Notes: a model not told the origin generated them from the sequence alone. Positions 27,646-36,355 are shown, numbered from the stretch's first letter. The stretch is 64,000 bases of DNA from Rhodovastum sp963804495 (GCA_963804495.1 CAWDQN010000003.1:186001-250000); one strand, 5' to 3'. Made by a program: numbers and translations.

Positions 27646-27849
27646 TCAGGCCCGGACGGCAGCCTTCAGGGCGTCCCCGGCGGCCACCACCTCGCGCCCA
27701 TCGTAATGGCCGCAATGGCTGCAAACATGGTGCGGGCGCTTCAGCTCGCCGCAATTCGGGCATTCAGCGTGCGCCTCGGCCGGCAGGGCCTCGTGGCTGC
27801 GGCGCATGCCGCGACGCGACGGCGAGGTCTTTCGCTTCGGAACAGCCAT
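27646..27849 (-). CDS. rpmF: 50S ribosomal protein L32
   Basis: 67 aa. MAVPKRKTSPSRRGMRRSHE is the universal L32 N-terminus. A four-Cys zinc ribbon is present (CPNCG and CSHCG), so this is the zinc-binding form. It is part of the large ribosomal subunit. Its neighbours yceD and plsX are the classical ones. Confidence 0.97.
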   Translation of the reverse strand: MAVPKRKTSPSRRGMRRSHEALPAEAHAECPNCGELKRPHHVCSHCGHYDGREVVAAGDALKAAVRA

Positions 27850-28012
27850 GGGACGATGCCCCTCCGGATCTGCGTGATGCCGCGCGGTGGCCTGCGTGCG
27901 GAGGTCCGCGGGGCCGTCGGGAAGCGATCACATGTCATTGGCAATAGCGCGAGGCGGGCCGTCTAGCAGAGGGCACCCCCCCCTGCAAGCAGCGCACTGC
28001 ATAGGACCCATC

Positions 28013-28522
28013 TTAGTGGCGCGATTGCCGCCGCGCCAGCGCCGCAAAAGGTGACTCCGCCCCCGTCTGATCCGCCTCGGGCAATACGGCGTCCGGCTTG
28101 CGCGGATAAGGATCGAGCGCCAGTGCCAATTGCTCGGCAGCCGCCTCGCCGAGGTCGATCGTGCCGCCATGATAGGCGATTTCGTCGTCGGACTCCGGGT
28201 CGTCCTCGTCCGTTTGGCGGCCGGCGGGCACGAAGCGGAGCCGGAACCGCTCCTCGGTCACGGTCTCGAAAGCATCGAGCGTCACCACGCACGCGCGCAC
28301 CACCAGCGCCCGCAGCTCGGCCTGCGCCAGCAACACCCCGCCGGGGGCGGCGGACAGGCTGAAGCGGCAGACGAGCTCACGCACCGAAGGGATGGCCGTG
28401 CGCGCGGCCAGCGCCTGACATTCCGCCTCGCTCGCCCGCACCTCCACCTCCAGCCCGCCCGGACCGACGCGGTCCACCGCCAGCGGCCGGTACAGTTCGG
28501 GCCGGGGCGGTCCGGGACTCAC
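28013..28522 (-). CDS. yceD: YceD family protein (DUF177)
   Basis: 169 aa. Diagnostic features are an RAxVVTLDAFETVTEERFRL-like segment (VVRACVVTLDAFETV), an acidic middle (DEDDPESDDE), the signature IDLGEAAAEQLALALDPYPR, and the C-terminal SPFAAL. YceD proteins are linked to 23S rRNA metabolism and sit next to rpmF, as here. Its ATG overlaps the stop of the cytochrome chaperone gene by 4 bp. Confidence 0.92.
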   Translation of the reverse strand: MSPGPPRPELYRPLAVDRVGPGGLEVEVRASEAECQALAARTAIPSVRELVCRFSLSAAPGGVLLAQAELRALVVRACVVTLDAFETVTEERFRLRFVPAGRQTDEDDPESDDEIAYHGGTIDLGEAAAEQLALALDPYPRKPDAVLPEADQTGAESPFAALARRQSRH

Positions 28523-29064
28523 GGCCGCACCGCCGCGGCCGCTTCCGCCGTCAGGAAATCAACATGGCCGTCGATGAGGTTCTGACCGGCCAGATGCGCC
28601 TCCTGCGCCTGCACGATGGCGGCGAGCAGGGCGGGGCCGGCGCCCGCTTCGGCGCCGCGCCAGACATTGCGTGCCAGGGCCGCTGCCAGCGATACGGCAT
28701 CGCCGGCGTCGAGCGCGCGTGCATAGGCGGTGGCGCGGCCGTGGAACGCCTCCCACATCACCTTCACCTTCTTGCCCACCGAAAGGTCGCCGACCCCCAT
28801 TTCGCGCAGGTTCACGTCCATATCGTTGAACATGGCGTCAAATACCGCCTGGGCGAGGTCGGGTCCCGGTTTCGGCTGCGCCTGCAGCCGGCGGATCACC
28901 AGATAGGTGTGCAGCCCCACCAGGTCGAACCGTCCGTCCAGCGTGTCGGCCACGCCGACGGTCGAGTAAAGGAACGGATCGCGCGCCGCCGCCACGGCGG
29001 ACACATAAAGCGTATAGCCGGCCCGCTCGTGGGGATTGCGACGCAAGAACCCGAAAACGCTCAT
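28519..29064 (-). CDS. Ubiquinol-cytochrome c chaperone family protein
   Basis: 181 aa from ATG 29064, which has a good SD (AAGGAG) upstream; an earlier ATG at 29124 overlaps the promoter region. Conserved features of the Cbp3/UQCC1-like domain are RDPFLYSTVGVADTLDGRFD, LVGLHTYLVIRRL, AVFDAMFNDMDVNLREMGVG and AFHGRATAYARAL. It is thought to assist assembly of the cytochrome bc1 complex, which implies a respiratory bc1 chain. It is coupled to yceD. Confidence 0.92.
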   Translation of the reverse strand: MSVFGFLRRNPHERAGYTLYVSAVAAARDPFLYSTVGVADTLDGRFDLVGLHTYLVIRRLQAQPKPGPDLAQAVFDAMFNDMDVNLREMGVGDLSVGKKVKVMWEAFHGRATAYARALDAGDAVSLAAALARNVWRGAEAGAGPALLAAIVQAQEAHLAGQNLIDGHVDFLTAEAAAAVRP

Positions 29065-29237
29065 CAACCGCTCCTTCTCCGGCCAGTTCCGCAAGCCGAT
29101 CCCGCAGACAGGATCGATTGACACTTCCGGACCGCCGTGACACCCGATACACCTAGCGCCGCCGTCGTGCCGGTCAACGCTGTGGCGTGCCGCGCAACCC
29201 TGCGCATTTGTGCGGCATCCAGGAGGACGACCCCGCT

Positions 29238-29750
29238 TTGTTCAAGCTGCCCACCCGCCTGTTCGCCGTCCTGCTGGCTTCGGCCGCGCTGGCCGGGTGC
29301 AGCGTACCCGCATTCATGACCTTCCCGCCGCAGGTGCGCGGCAACAAGGTGGATGAGGCGCTGATCGCCCAGCTCGTTCCCGGCACGTCCACCCGCGCTG
29401 ACGTGACCGCGCTGATCGGCAGCCCCACCGCCCGCGCCACCTTCGACGACAACACCTGGCTGTATATCGGCGAGGTCACCAAGCCGGTCATCGCCGCCAC
29501 CAACGAAGTGCTGGACCAGCAGGTGGTGGTACTGGTCTTCGATCAGCAAGGGGTGCTGCGGAGCATCGAGCGCAAGTCGCAGAGCGATTCGGTGCCGGTG
29601 ACGGTGGTATCGCGCGCCACCCCAGCGCCGGGCAACGATGCCTCGTTCCTGCAGCAGTTGCTGGGCAATGTCGGGCGGTTCAGCCCGCTGCCTACCAACA
29701 CCGGCAGCGCCGGCGGCCAGGGCAACCGGAGCAGCCAGGGCAATTACTGA
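29238..29750 (+). CDS. bamE: Outer-membrane assembly lipoprotein BamE
   Basis: 170 aa from TTG 29238, preceded by AGGAGGACG at 29221-29229. This start gives a clean lipoprotein signal (LLASAALAGC) with the lipidated Cys near residue 21; GTG 29187 is an in-frame alternative without SD. The SmpA/BamE domain shows RGNKVDEALIAQLVPGTSTR, DVTALIGSPTA, DDNTWLYIGE and VVLVFDQQGVLRSIE. It belongs to the BAM complex that inserts beta-barrels. The C-terminal tail is Gly/Asn/Ser-rich. It is divergent from the cytochrome chaperone operon, a conserved pairing. Confidence 0.92.
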   Translation: MFKLPTRLFAVLLASAALAGCSVPAFMTFPPQVRGNKVDEALIAQLVPGTSTRADVTALIGSPTARATFDDNTWLYIGEVTKPVIAATNEVLDQQVVVLVFDQQGVLRSIERKSQSDSVPVTVVSRATPAPGNDASFLQQLLGNVGRFSPLPTNTGSAGGQGNRSSQGNY

Positions 29751-29783
29751 CCTCCTGCCGCTGACCAGGTTGCCACCCGGATC

Positions 29784-30860
29784 ATGATGCGCTGGCGAGG
29801 GTGGCGCCATGTTCGATTGCTGGTGCGAACGGAGTTGCGCCAACTGACGACGATCAGGTCGAGTGACCGGCGCTGGCAAATGCCCTTCTGCGCAGCGCTT
29901 GCCTCGGGCGTGCCGCTGCTGGTCGGGGCGTATTTCGACCATCTGGATTTTGGACTCGTCTCCTCGCTCGGTGGGCTGGTGTTCATCTATGCGCCCAATA
30001 CACCATTGCATCATCGCATGGTTTTGCTCATGGCCTGTGCATTCGGCATGAGTGCCTGCTTTACGTTGGGGGTGATGAGCCATTTCGTGCCGGCATTGCT
30101 GGTGCCAGTGCTGAGTTTCATCACCATCCTGGTTTCAATGGTGTGCCGGTTTTATGTCCTGGGACCACCCGGGAGCCTGTTTTTTGTCATGGCGGCGTCG
30201 ATTGGGGTCTTTTCACCGATCGATGTCTTGCAGGTGCCCCTGCAAGTGGGGCTGCTGACCATGGGCTGTCTGCTGGCGGTGCTGATTGCCTTTTTCTACA
30301 GCATTTACGTCCTGCAACTCCAGGCACCGCAGCCGGTCAGCCCGTTGCCGCCGGCAAGCTTCGATTTCGTCGTTTTCGATTCGATCGTCATCGGGGTGTT
30401 CGTGGGCATTTCGCTGGCCCTGGCGCAGGTGTTCGATATGGAGCGTGCCTATTGGGTGCCGGTGAGTTGCCTGGCCGGGATACAGGAAGTTTCGTTGCGG
30501 GCGGTGTGGAACAAGCATTTGCAGCGGATCGGCGGCACTGCCATCGGGCTGGTGTTGGCATGGGGTCTGCTGCGGCTGCCGCTCGACAAATGGACCGTAT
30601 CGCTGATGATGATCGCGCTGACGTTCGCGATCGAATCTCTGGTGGTACGGCATTATGGCCTGGCGGTGATGTTCATCACGCCGCTGACGATTTTTCTCGC
30701 CGAGGGTGCCAGGCTTGGGCACGGGTCTGCGGGGGCGATGCTGCAGGCGCGTCTGTTCGACACGGTGCTGGGGTCTGTCGTCGGGATTATTGGCGGTGTT
30801 TGCCTGCACAGCCCGCGTTTTCGCGACGTCGTCGGTCGCCAGATTCGGCGCCTTGCCTGA
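29784..30860 (+). CDS. FUSC family inner-membrane protein
   Basis: 358 aa with two blocks of membrane segments (about residues 35-170 and 210-350) joined by a Pro-rich linker (LQAPQPVSPLPPASF). The second block contains AYWVPVSCLAGIQEVSLRAVWNKHLQRIGGT (shown in part) and VRHYGLAVMFITPLTIFLAE, typical of the FUSC/aromatic-acid-exporter superfamily (AaeB, YccS). It lacks a long C-terminal domain. Probable efflux function, substrate unknown. It converges on thiL with a dispersed repeat between them. Confidence 0.82.
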   Translation: MMRWRGWRHVRLLVRTELRQLTTIRSSDRRWQMPFCAALASGVPLLVGAYFDHLDFGLVSSLGGLVFIYAPNTPLHHRMVLLMACAFGMSACFTLGVMSHFVPALLVPVLSFITILVSMVCRFYVLGPPGSLFFVMAASIGVFSPIDVLQVPLQVGLLTMGCLLAVLIAFFYSIYVLQLQAPQPVSPLPPASFDFVVFDSIVIGVFVGISLALAQVFDMERAYWVPVSCLAGIQEVSLRAVWNKHLQRIGGTAIGLVLAWGLLRLPLDKWTVSLMMIALTFAIESLVVRHYGLAVMFITPLTIFLAEGARLGHGSAGAMLQARLFDTVLGSVVGIIGGVCLHSPRFRDVVGRQIRRLA

Positions 30861-30950
30861 GTGGCGGGGTCAAGGGGCCCACTGGCCCGTCGCGCCAAGG
30901 CGCGCTTCGTTTTGGGGCGGGTCCAGGGCAGAGCCCTGGCCTTCAAAATG
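30861..30950 (+). repeat. Dispersed GGGTCC double-hairpin repeat, copy C
   Basis: The GGGGCGGGTCCAGGGCAGAG / CCCTGG part and an upstream CGCGCC/GGCGCG hairpin match the other copies. It occupies the convergent gap between the FUSC gene and thiL. On the minus strand it is translated as the last residues of ThiL. Confidence 0.75.
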
Positions 30951-31895
30951 GCTCCATCCCCCGACGGCGATCGGCATGACGCTGTCACCGGCCACGCGGA
31001 CCGTCACCTGCGGCGGGCCGGCCCGAAAGGCTCCGATGCGGGTGACCGGCGTTCCAACGCGAAAGGCGGCTTCCTGGAGTGCCGGTTCGGCCTCTGGCGG
31101 CACGGCAAGCAGGAGTTCGTAATCGTCGCCGCCGGTCAGGCAGAGCGCCAGCCGCCCCGCCGCTCGCGCCGCCGGCGAGAGCGGCACGTCGGCGGCCTCG
31201 ATGACGCAGCCCACCCCGCCGGCGCGGCAGAGATGCCCGGCGTCCTGCACCAGCCCATCCGAGACATCCATGCCGGCATGAGCAATACCCGCGACCGCCC
31301 GGCCCAGCGCCAGCCGCGGTTGCGGGAGGCGATAACGGTCGGCGAGGACGCCATCCGGGTCAGCGATATCGCCCCGCGCCGCCAACAGGCCGAGGGCGCC
31401 ATCGCCAATGGTGCCGCTGACCCACAGCAAGTCTCCGTCACGTGCGCCGGTGCGGCGCAGCGCCGTGCCGGGTGCCACGTGGCCGATGATGGTCAACGAC
31501 AGGCTGACCGGCCCTGGGGTTGAAGTGGTGTCGCCGCCGAGGAGAAAAACCCCGAACTCGGCCTGGTCTGCCGCCAGACCCGCAGCAAAAGCGGCGAACC
31601 AGGCGTCCGGCGTGCCGCGGGGGGCTGAGACCGTCATCAGGTAACCGAGCGGCACGGCGCCCATGGCGGCGAGGTCGGACAGGTTGGTGCGCAGCAGTTT
31701 CTTGCCGATCAGCCCGGGCGGGTCACCGGGGAGAAAATGCACGCCGGCAACGATGGCGTCGGCCGCGACCACCAGTTCGCGGCCTGGCGGCGGGGCGAAA
31801 ACGGACGCGTCATCGCCGAGATCCAGGGCGCCGGGGCCGGCGAGCGGGCGGAAATGCCTGGCGATGAGCATGAATTCTTCGGGGAGGCCGGTCAA
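30870..31895 (-). CDS. thiL: Thiamine-monophosphate kinase
   Basis: 341 aa. Motifs: LDLGDDASVF (Mg/ATP), VVAADAIVAGVHF, KKLLRTNLSDLAAMGA, FLLGGDTTS, AHAGMDVSDGLVQDAGHLC and LTGGDDYELL. It phosphorylates thiamine phosphate to thiamine diphosphate in the cytosol. The normal domain ends near residue 318 (AVGGWSHF). The remaining 24 or so residues (EGQGSALDPPQNEARLGATG and on) are encoded by a dispersed repeat, so the C-terminus is repeat-derived. It is the last gene of the riboflavin/nusB cluster, separated from nusB by another repeat copy. Confidence 0.94.
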   Translation of the reverse strand: MTGLPEEFMLIARHFRPLAGPGALDLGDDASVFAPPPGRELVVAADAIVAGVHFLPGDPPGLIGKKLLRTNLSDLAAMGAVPLGYLMTVSAPRGTPDAWFAAFAAGLAADQAEFGVFLLGGDTTSTPGPVSLSLTIIGHVAPGTALRRTGARDGDLLWVSGTIGDGALGLLAARGDIADPDGVLADRYRLPQPRLALGRAVAGIAHAGMDVSDGLVQDAGHLCRAGGVGCVIEAADVPLSPAARAAGRLALCLTGGDDYELLLAVPPEAEPALQEAAFRVGTPVTRIGAFRAGPPQVTVRVAGDSVMPIAVGGWSHFEGQGSALDPPQNEARLGATGQWAP

Positions 31896-31928
31896 ACGTC
31901 AGCCTCCACCCGATCACGGCAATCAGAG

Positions 31929-31994
31929 CGATAAAGTAAGGCCAGGGCTCTGCCCTGGACCCGCCAAGGGCCGAGAGGCCCTTGGAACCCACTG
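31929..31994 (-). repeat. Dispersed GGGTCC double-hairpin repeat, copy D
   Basis: On the minus strand: GTGGGTTCCAAGGGCCTCTC, GGCCCTTGGC, GGGTCCAGGGCAGAGCCCTGG, CCTTAC (shown in parts). It is the copy closest to A in sequence. It lies between nusB and thiL, so it is likely transcribed as an RNA hairpin within the operon. Confidence 0.85.
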
Positions 31995-32021
31995 CATTTA
32001 GAGCATCCCTCTCCCAAGGGA

Positions 32022-32555
32022 CTACCCGGCCTCGGCGAACTCCGCCGGGCGGAGCTGGCGGGCGACGTGGTCGAGCACGCCGTTGGCCATGCGCGGCTCC
32101 TCGCCATCGAAGAAACCATGCGCCACGTCCATATACTCGTTGATCACCACCTTCGCCGGCGGGCCGTCCGGCATCCATAGCTCGGCCGCCCCGGCGCGCA
32201 GCAACGCGCGCAGCACCGGGTCCAGTCGCGCGAGCGGCCAGTCCTCGGTCAGCGCCGCCGATAGAATCGGGTCCAGCATGTCCTGCTGGCAGGTCGCCAC
32301 GCGCACGATCCGGGCGAACAGCGGCACATGCACGTCGGCCACGTGCCCGTCCTCGAAACCGCCGGTATTGATGCCGCGGGGATCGGGAATCTCACCCAGC
32401 CGGTGACGGACGAATTCGTCGATCACCGTCTCCACGCCGGACTGCGCCTGCTCGGCCTGAAACAGCGCCTGCACGGCTGCCACCCGCGAGCCGGTGCGCG
32501 GCCGGCCTTGCGGGCGTCCCGCCTGCGGGCCGCGGTTGCGCGGGCGTTCCGCCAT
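32022..32555 (-). CDS. nusB: Transcription antitermination factor NusB
   Basis: 177 aa from ATG 32555; the frame continues far upstream through ribH, so this start is set by homology and by a one-base TGATG overlap with the ribH stop. The NusB helical domain shows SRVAAVQALFQAEQ, VDVHVPLFARIVRVA, LDPVLRALLRAGAAEL and PAKVVINEYMDVAHGF. The N-terminus is a basic extension (about 20 aa). It joins NusE in rRNA antitermination. Its pairing with ribH is widespread. Confidence 0.94.
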   Translation of the reverse strand: MAERPRNRGPQAGRPQGRPRTGSRVAAVQALFQAEQAQSGVETVIDEFVRHRLGEIPDPRGINTGGFEDGHVADVHVPLFARIVRVATCQQDMLDPILSAALTEDWPLARLDPVLRALLRAGAAELWMPDGPPAKVVINEYMDVAHGFFDGEEPRMANGVLDHVARQLRPAEFAEAG

Positions 32556-33037
32556 CACTCGGTCCCCAGCCAGCGCGACGCGCGGATTTGCAGCAGCGCC
32601 GCGACCGCCGCCTCCGCGCCCTTGTTGGGACCGTCCGGCGTCGCCCGCGCGATCGCCTGCTCCACCCGGTCCACCGTCAGCAGGCCGTTGCCCAGGCACA
32701 GGCCGAACTGCAGCACCACCTGGGTCAGCCCCGCCATCGCCTCGCGGCATACATACTCATAATGGTCGGTGTCGCCGCGCACCACACAGCCGAGCGCCAC
32801 ATAGCCGTCGAAGTGCCTTGTGCCGCCCACGGCCAGCCGCACCGCGCCGGCCAGTTCCAGCGCCCCGGCCACGTCCAGCACCTCGAAGCCGGCGCCGGCC
32901 TGGCGGAGAATACGCGCGGCGCCATCGCGCAACCCGTCCACCACCTCGGTGTAATAGGGTGCCCGCACAACCAGCAGATAGGGCGGCGGCCCGTCGATAT
33001 GCGGGGCCGTCGGCAAGGGGGCGTCGGCGGTGCTCAT
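32555..33037 (-). CDS. ribH: 6,7-dimethyl-8-ribityllumazine synthase
   Basis: 160 aa. Motifs: VVRAPYYTEVVDGL, VLDVAGALELAGAV, VALGCVVRGDTDHYEYV with the catalytic His, and GNGLLTVDRVEQA. It condenses the pyrimidine and DHBP intermediates to lumazine, the penultimate riboflavin step. It starts 22 bp after the ribB stop and overlaps nusB by one base. Confidence 0.95.
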   Translation of the reverse strand: MSTADAPLPTAPHIDGPPPYLLVVRAPYYTEVVDGLRDGAARILRQAGAGFEVLDVAGALELAGAVRLAVGGTRHFDGYVALGCVVRGDTDHYEYVCREAMAGLTQVVLQFGLCLGNGLLTVDRVEQAIARATPDGPNKGAEAAVAALLQIRASRWLGTE

Positions 33038-33059
33038 ACGGACGCCTCCGGCATGCCGC

Positions 33060-34187
33060 TCACGCCCCCTCGACCGGCAAGCGGGCGACGATGTTCAGCC
33101 CGTAGCCCTCGATGCCGATGATGGTGCGCTGCGTGTTGGAGAGCAGAATCAGGTCCTTGACGCCCAGATCGAGCAGGATCTGGGCACCGATGCCGTAGTC
33201 GCGCAACTGGCCGCTGGGTTGGGCCGCGCCGGTCAGGTGGCGTACCCGGTCCGACAGCACGGTCGGCCGCGTTTCGCGGATCATCACCACCGCGCCGCGC
33301 CCGGCGGCGGCGATCTGCCGCATGGCGCCGTGCAGCGTCGCTGAGCCGGCGCCGCCCAGCACATCGTTGATCAGGTTGACGCCATGCATGCGCACCAACG
33401 GCGGTTCGGGCCCGGATAAATCGCCCTTCACCAGCACCAGATGCTCGGCATACTCGACGGTGTTGGCGTAGACGTACAATTGCCACGCGCCGCCGACGGC
33501 ATCGGCCAGCACCCCCTCCTCCACCCGCTTCACCAGCCGCTCGGTGCGCCGGCGGTGGTGGATCAGGTCGGCGATGGTGCCGAGTTTCAGGGCATGGCGC
33601 TGTGCGAACGCGATCAGGTCGGGCAGCCGCGCCATGGTGCCGTCGTCGTTCATGATTTCACAAATCACGCCGGACGGGTTCAGCCCGGCCAGCCGGGCGA
33701 TGTCCACCGCGGCTTCCGTGTGGCCGGCGCGCACCAGCGTGCCGCCCTCGCGCGCCGCCAGCGGAAACACATGGCCCGGGGTGACGATGTCGCCGCGGCC
33801 GCATTCCGGGTTGATCGCCACCGCGATGGTGTGCGCCCGGTCATGCGCGGAAATGCCGGTGGTGACGCCGTGCTTCGCCTCGATCGACACGGTGAAGGCG
33901 GTCTGGTGGCGGGTGCCGTTCGACGGGCTCATCAGCGGCAGGCCGAGCTGTTCGATGCGATGGCCGGTCATCGCCAGGCAGATCAGGCCGCGGGCATGCC
34001 GGGCCATGAAATTCACCTTGTCGGGGGTGGCGAACTGCGCCGGGATGATCAGGTCGCCCTCGTTCTCCCGGTCTTCGTCATCGACCAGGATGAACATGCG
34101 GCCGTTCATCGCCTCCTCGATCAGATCCTCGGCCGAGGCGAGGTATTCGGACAGCGATCGGGTGAGCAGCTTGTCGGTCATCGCCAT
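33060..34187 (-). CDS. ribB: DHBP synthase with degenerate RibA-like C-terminus (RibBX type)
   Basis: 375 aa. The N-terminal DHBP synthase domain (about 1-205) is complete: ILVDDEDRENEGDLI, SIEAKHGVTTGISAHDRA, PGHVFPL, RAGHTEAAVDIARLAG and EIMNDDGTMAR. The C-terminal half (about 215-370) has a GTP cyclohydrolase II outline but lacks its Cys-based zinc site and the RQEGRGIGL motif, so GTP cyclohydrolase II activity is not expected. RibBX variants of this kind are known in Proteobacteria. The start may be ATG 34181, which would give the usual 4-bp overlap with ribE; ATG 34187 gives 10 bp. Confidence 0.92.
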   Translation of the reverse strand: MAMTDKLLTRSLSEYLASAEDLIEEAMNGRMFILVDDEDRENEGDLIIPAQFATPDKVNFMARHARGLICLAMTGHRIEQLGLPLMSPSNGTRHQTAFTVSIEAKHGVTTGISAHDRAHTIAVAINPECGRGDIVTPGHVFPLAAREGGTLVRAGHTEAAVDIARLAGLNPSGVICEIMNDDGTMARLPDLIAFAQRHALKLGTIADLIHHRRRTERLVKRVEEGVLADAVGGAWQLYVYANTVEYAEHLVLVKGDLSGPEPPLVRMHGVNLINDVLGGAGSATLHGAMRQIAAAGRGAVVMIRETRPTVLSDRVRHLTGAAQPSGQLRDYGIGAQILLDLGVKDLILLSNTQRTIIGIEGYGLNIVARLPVEGA

Positions 34188-34777
34188 TCCTGCAGCCGGG
34201 CGACATAGCGCGCCACGGTGTCGATTTCGATGTTCACCCCGTCGCCCGCGCGGCGGTCGCCGAAGGTGGTCGCGACGGCGGTGTGCGGGATGATGTTCAC
34301 CCCGAAGCTGGCACCCTGCACGTCATTGACGGTCAGCGAAACCCCATCGATAGCCACGCTGCCCTTGGGGGCGATGAAGCGGGCCAGCGGCTCCGGCACG
34401 CGGAAAATCCAGCGGCTGGAGCCGTGCTCGGGCGACACCGACACGACCTCGCCCACCCCGTCCACATGCCCGGCCACGATATGCCCGCCCAATTCGTCGC
34501 CGACGCGCAGCGGCCGTTCCAGGTTGAGCCGCGTGCCCGGCACCCAAGTGCCGAGGGTGGTTTTCGACAGCGTTTCGGCCGAGGCAGTGACCGAAAACCA
34601 GTCCGGACCGACCTCGATCGCGGTCAGGCAGCACCCCGAGCAGGCGATCGACGCGCCGAGCGGGATACTGCCGGTGTCCTTCCAGGGCGTGGCGATGACC
34701 AGCCGCATGTCGGCGCCGGCGCCGATCGGCGTGAGCTCGCGCACCGTGCCGATGCCGGTGACGATGCCGGTGAACAT
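34178..34777 (-). CDS. ribE: Riboflavin synthase alpha chain
   Basis: 199 aa. Two lumazine-binding barrels begin MFTGIVTGIG and LGGHIVAGHVDGVG. Other motifs are IACSGCCLTA, FSVTASAETLSKTTL, KGSVAIDGVSLTVND and NIIPHTAVATTF. It dismutates two lumazines to riboflavin. The ATG at 34777 overlaps the ribD stop by one base (TGATG), which fixes the start although the frame runs further upstream. Confidence 0.95.
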   Translation of the reverse strand: MFTGIVTGIGTVRELTPIGAGADMRLVIATPWKDTGSIPLGASIACSGCCLTAIEVGPDWFSVTASAETLSKTTLGTWVPGTRLNLERPLRVGDELGGHIVAGHVDGVGEVVSVSPEHGSSRWIFRVPEPLARFIAPKGSVAIDGVSLTVNDVQGASFGVNIIPHTAVATTFGDRRAGDGVNIEIDTVARYVARLQEWR

Positions 34778-35871
34778 CAGGCCGCTCTCCTCAGTTCTGT
34801 CAGCATATCTTCGCCCAACTCGGTCGCCGAGGCACGGACGAACCGCGGCATGGCGGCGAGCCGGTCGGTGCCGAAGGCCTGCGCCGCCGGCCAGCCGTCG
34901 CCGCCCATGACCGAGGGGGCGTGAAACCAGGCGATGCGGTCCACCAGATCGGCCCGCAGCAGGGCTGCCGCCATCTGGCCGCCGCCTTCGGCCAAGAGCC
35001 GGGTGATGCCCCGCTCCGCCAGCACCTCCAGGGCGGCCACCAAATCCACGCCGGGGGTGCCCGCGGCCACCGTGATCACGGTCACGCCGGCCCCCTCCAA
35101 GGCGCGGCGGCGCACCGGGTCGGCGCCATCGCGGGTGATCAGCCAGGTGGGCGCCTTCGCGGCGGTCGCCACCAGCCGGCTGGTGAGTCTGGTGCGCAAA
35201 TGGCTGTCGGCCACGACGCGTACGGCGCTGACCGGCTTGTAGCCAGGGATTCGGCAGGTCAGGTCGGGGTCGTCGGCCAGCACCGTGCCGACCCCCACCA
35301 TCACCGCGTCGTGCCTGCCGCGCAACGCGTGCGCCATGCGCCGCGCCGGTTCGCCGGTGATCCAGCGGCTCTCGCCGGTGCGGGTGGCGATGCGGCCGTC
35401 GAGGGTGGAGGCGAGCTTGAGGGTGACCAGCGGGCGGCCCAGCCGCACCCGGCTGAAGAAGCCGGCATTGACCTCCTCGGCCTCGGCCGCCAGCACCCCC
35501 TGCTCCACCGCGATGCCGGCGGCACGCAACCTGGCGATGCCGGCGCCATTCACCCGTGGGTCCGGATCGCAGGTGGCGACCACCACCCGAGCCACGCCGG
35601 CGGCGATCAGCGCGTCGGTGCAGGGCGGGGTACGGCCGTGGTGGCAGCACGGCTCCAGAGTGACATAGGCGGTGGCGCCGCGCGCGGCCGGGCCGGCCAT
35701 GGCGAGCGCCAGCGGCTCGGCATGCGGCCGGCCGCCCGGCGCGGTGACGGCGCGGCCGACGACGCGCTCCGCGCGCACCACCACGCAGCCGACGGCGGGA
35801 TTTGGCCAAGCGTTGCCCAGGCCCCGGCGCGCCAGGGCCAGGGCGGCCTGCATGTGGGAAAGATCGTCCAT
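34777..35871 (-). CDS. ribD: Bifunctional deaminase/reductase RibD
   Basis: 364 aa. The N-terminal deaminase has WPNPAVGCVVV, the HAEPLAL zinc/proton-shuttle motif and ECCCHHGRTPPC-like PCCHHGRTPPC. The C-terminal reductase has LKLASTLDGRIA, SRWITGEPARR, DAVMVGVGTVLADDP and LLAEGGGQMAAALL. It carries out two consecutive riboflavin steps (deamination and NADPH-dependent side-chain reduction). It begins 8 bp after nrdR ends and leads ribE-ribB-ribH-nusB. Confidence 0.95.
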   Translation of the reverse strand: MDDLSHMQAALALARRGLGNAWPNPAVGCVVVRAERVVGRAVTAPGGRPHAEPLALAMAGPAARGATAYVTLEPCCHHGRTPPCTDALIAAGVARVVVATCDPDPRVNGAGIARLRAAGIAVEQGVLAAEAEEVNAGFFSRVRLGRPLVTLKLASTLDGRIATRTGESRWITGEPARRMAHALRGRHDAVMVGVGTVLADDPDLTCRIPGYKPVSAVRVVADSHLRTRLTSRLVATAAKAPTWLITRDGADPVRRRALEGAGVTVITVAAGTPGVDLVAALEVLAERGITRLLAEGGGQMAAALLRADLVDRIAWFHAPSVMGGDGWPAAQAFGTDRLAAMPRFVRASATELGEDMLTELRRAA

Positions 35872-35879
35872 TCGACCGG

Positions 35880-36335
35880 TTATGTGGGCTCGCCCAGTTC
35901 GCCAAGGAAGGTCTCGAAATCCTTGGCCTCACGGAAATTACGGTAAACCGAGGCGAAGCGGACGTAGGCCACGGCGTCCACTTCCTTCAGCGTTTCCATG
36001 ACCAGTTCGCCGATCTGCTTGCTGGGGATGTCGCTGTCGCCGGAGGCTTCGAGCTGGCGGACGATTCCGTTGACGATGCGCTCGACGCGTTCTTCCTGCA
36101 CCGGGCGCTTGCGCAGCGCGATGCGCACCGAGCGGGCCAGCTTGTCGCGGTCGAAGGGCACCCGGCGGCCGTCGGATTTCACCACGGTGAGTTCGCGCAA
36201 CTGGACGCGTTCGATGGTGGTGAAGCGCTGGCTGCAAGCGGCGCAGGAGCGGCGGCGGCGGATGGCGGAGCCGTCCTCCGTTGGCCGGCTGTCCTTCACC
36301 TGGGTGTCGCCGTGGCCGCAGAAGGGGCAGTGCAT
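35880..36335 (-). CDS. nrdR: Transcriptional repressor NrdR
   Basis: 151 aa. It starts with the zinc-ribbon signature MHCPFCGHGDTQVKDSRPTE and RRRRSCAACSQRFTTIERV, followed by the ATP-cone domain (VKSDGRRVPFDRDKL ... VAYVRFASVYRNF). It senses (d)ATP and represses ribonucleotide reductase genes. It heads the riboflavin cluster, an order frequent in proteobacteria. A dispersed repeat lies immediately upstream. Confidence 0.96.
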   Translation of the reverse strand: MHCPFCGHGDTQVKDSRPTEDGSAIRRRRSCAACSQRFTTIERVQLRELTVVKSDGRRVPFDRDKLARSVRIALRKRPVQEERVERIVNGIVRQLEASGDSDIPSKQIGELVMETLKEVDAVAYVRFASVYRNFREAKDFETFLGELGEPT

Positions 36336-36355
36336 CTACGGCGTGGCTCCAACAA

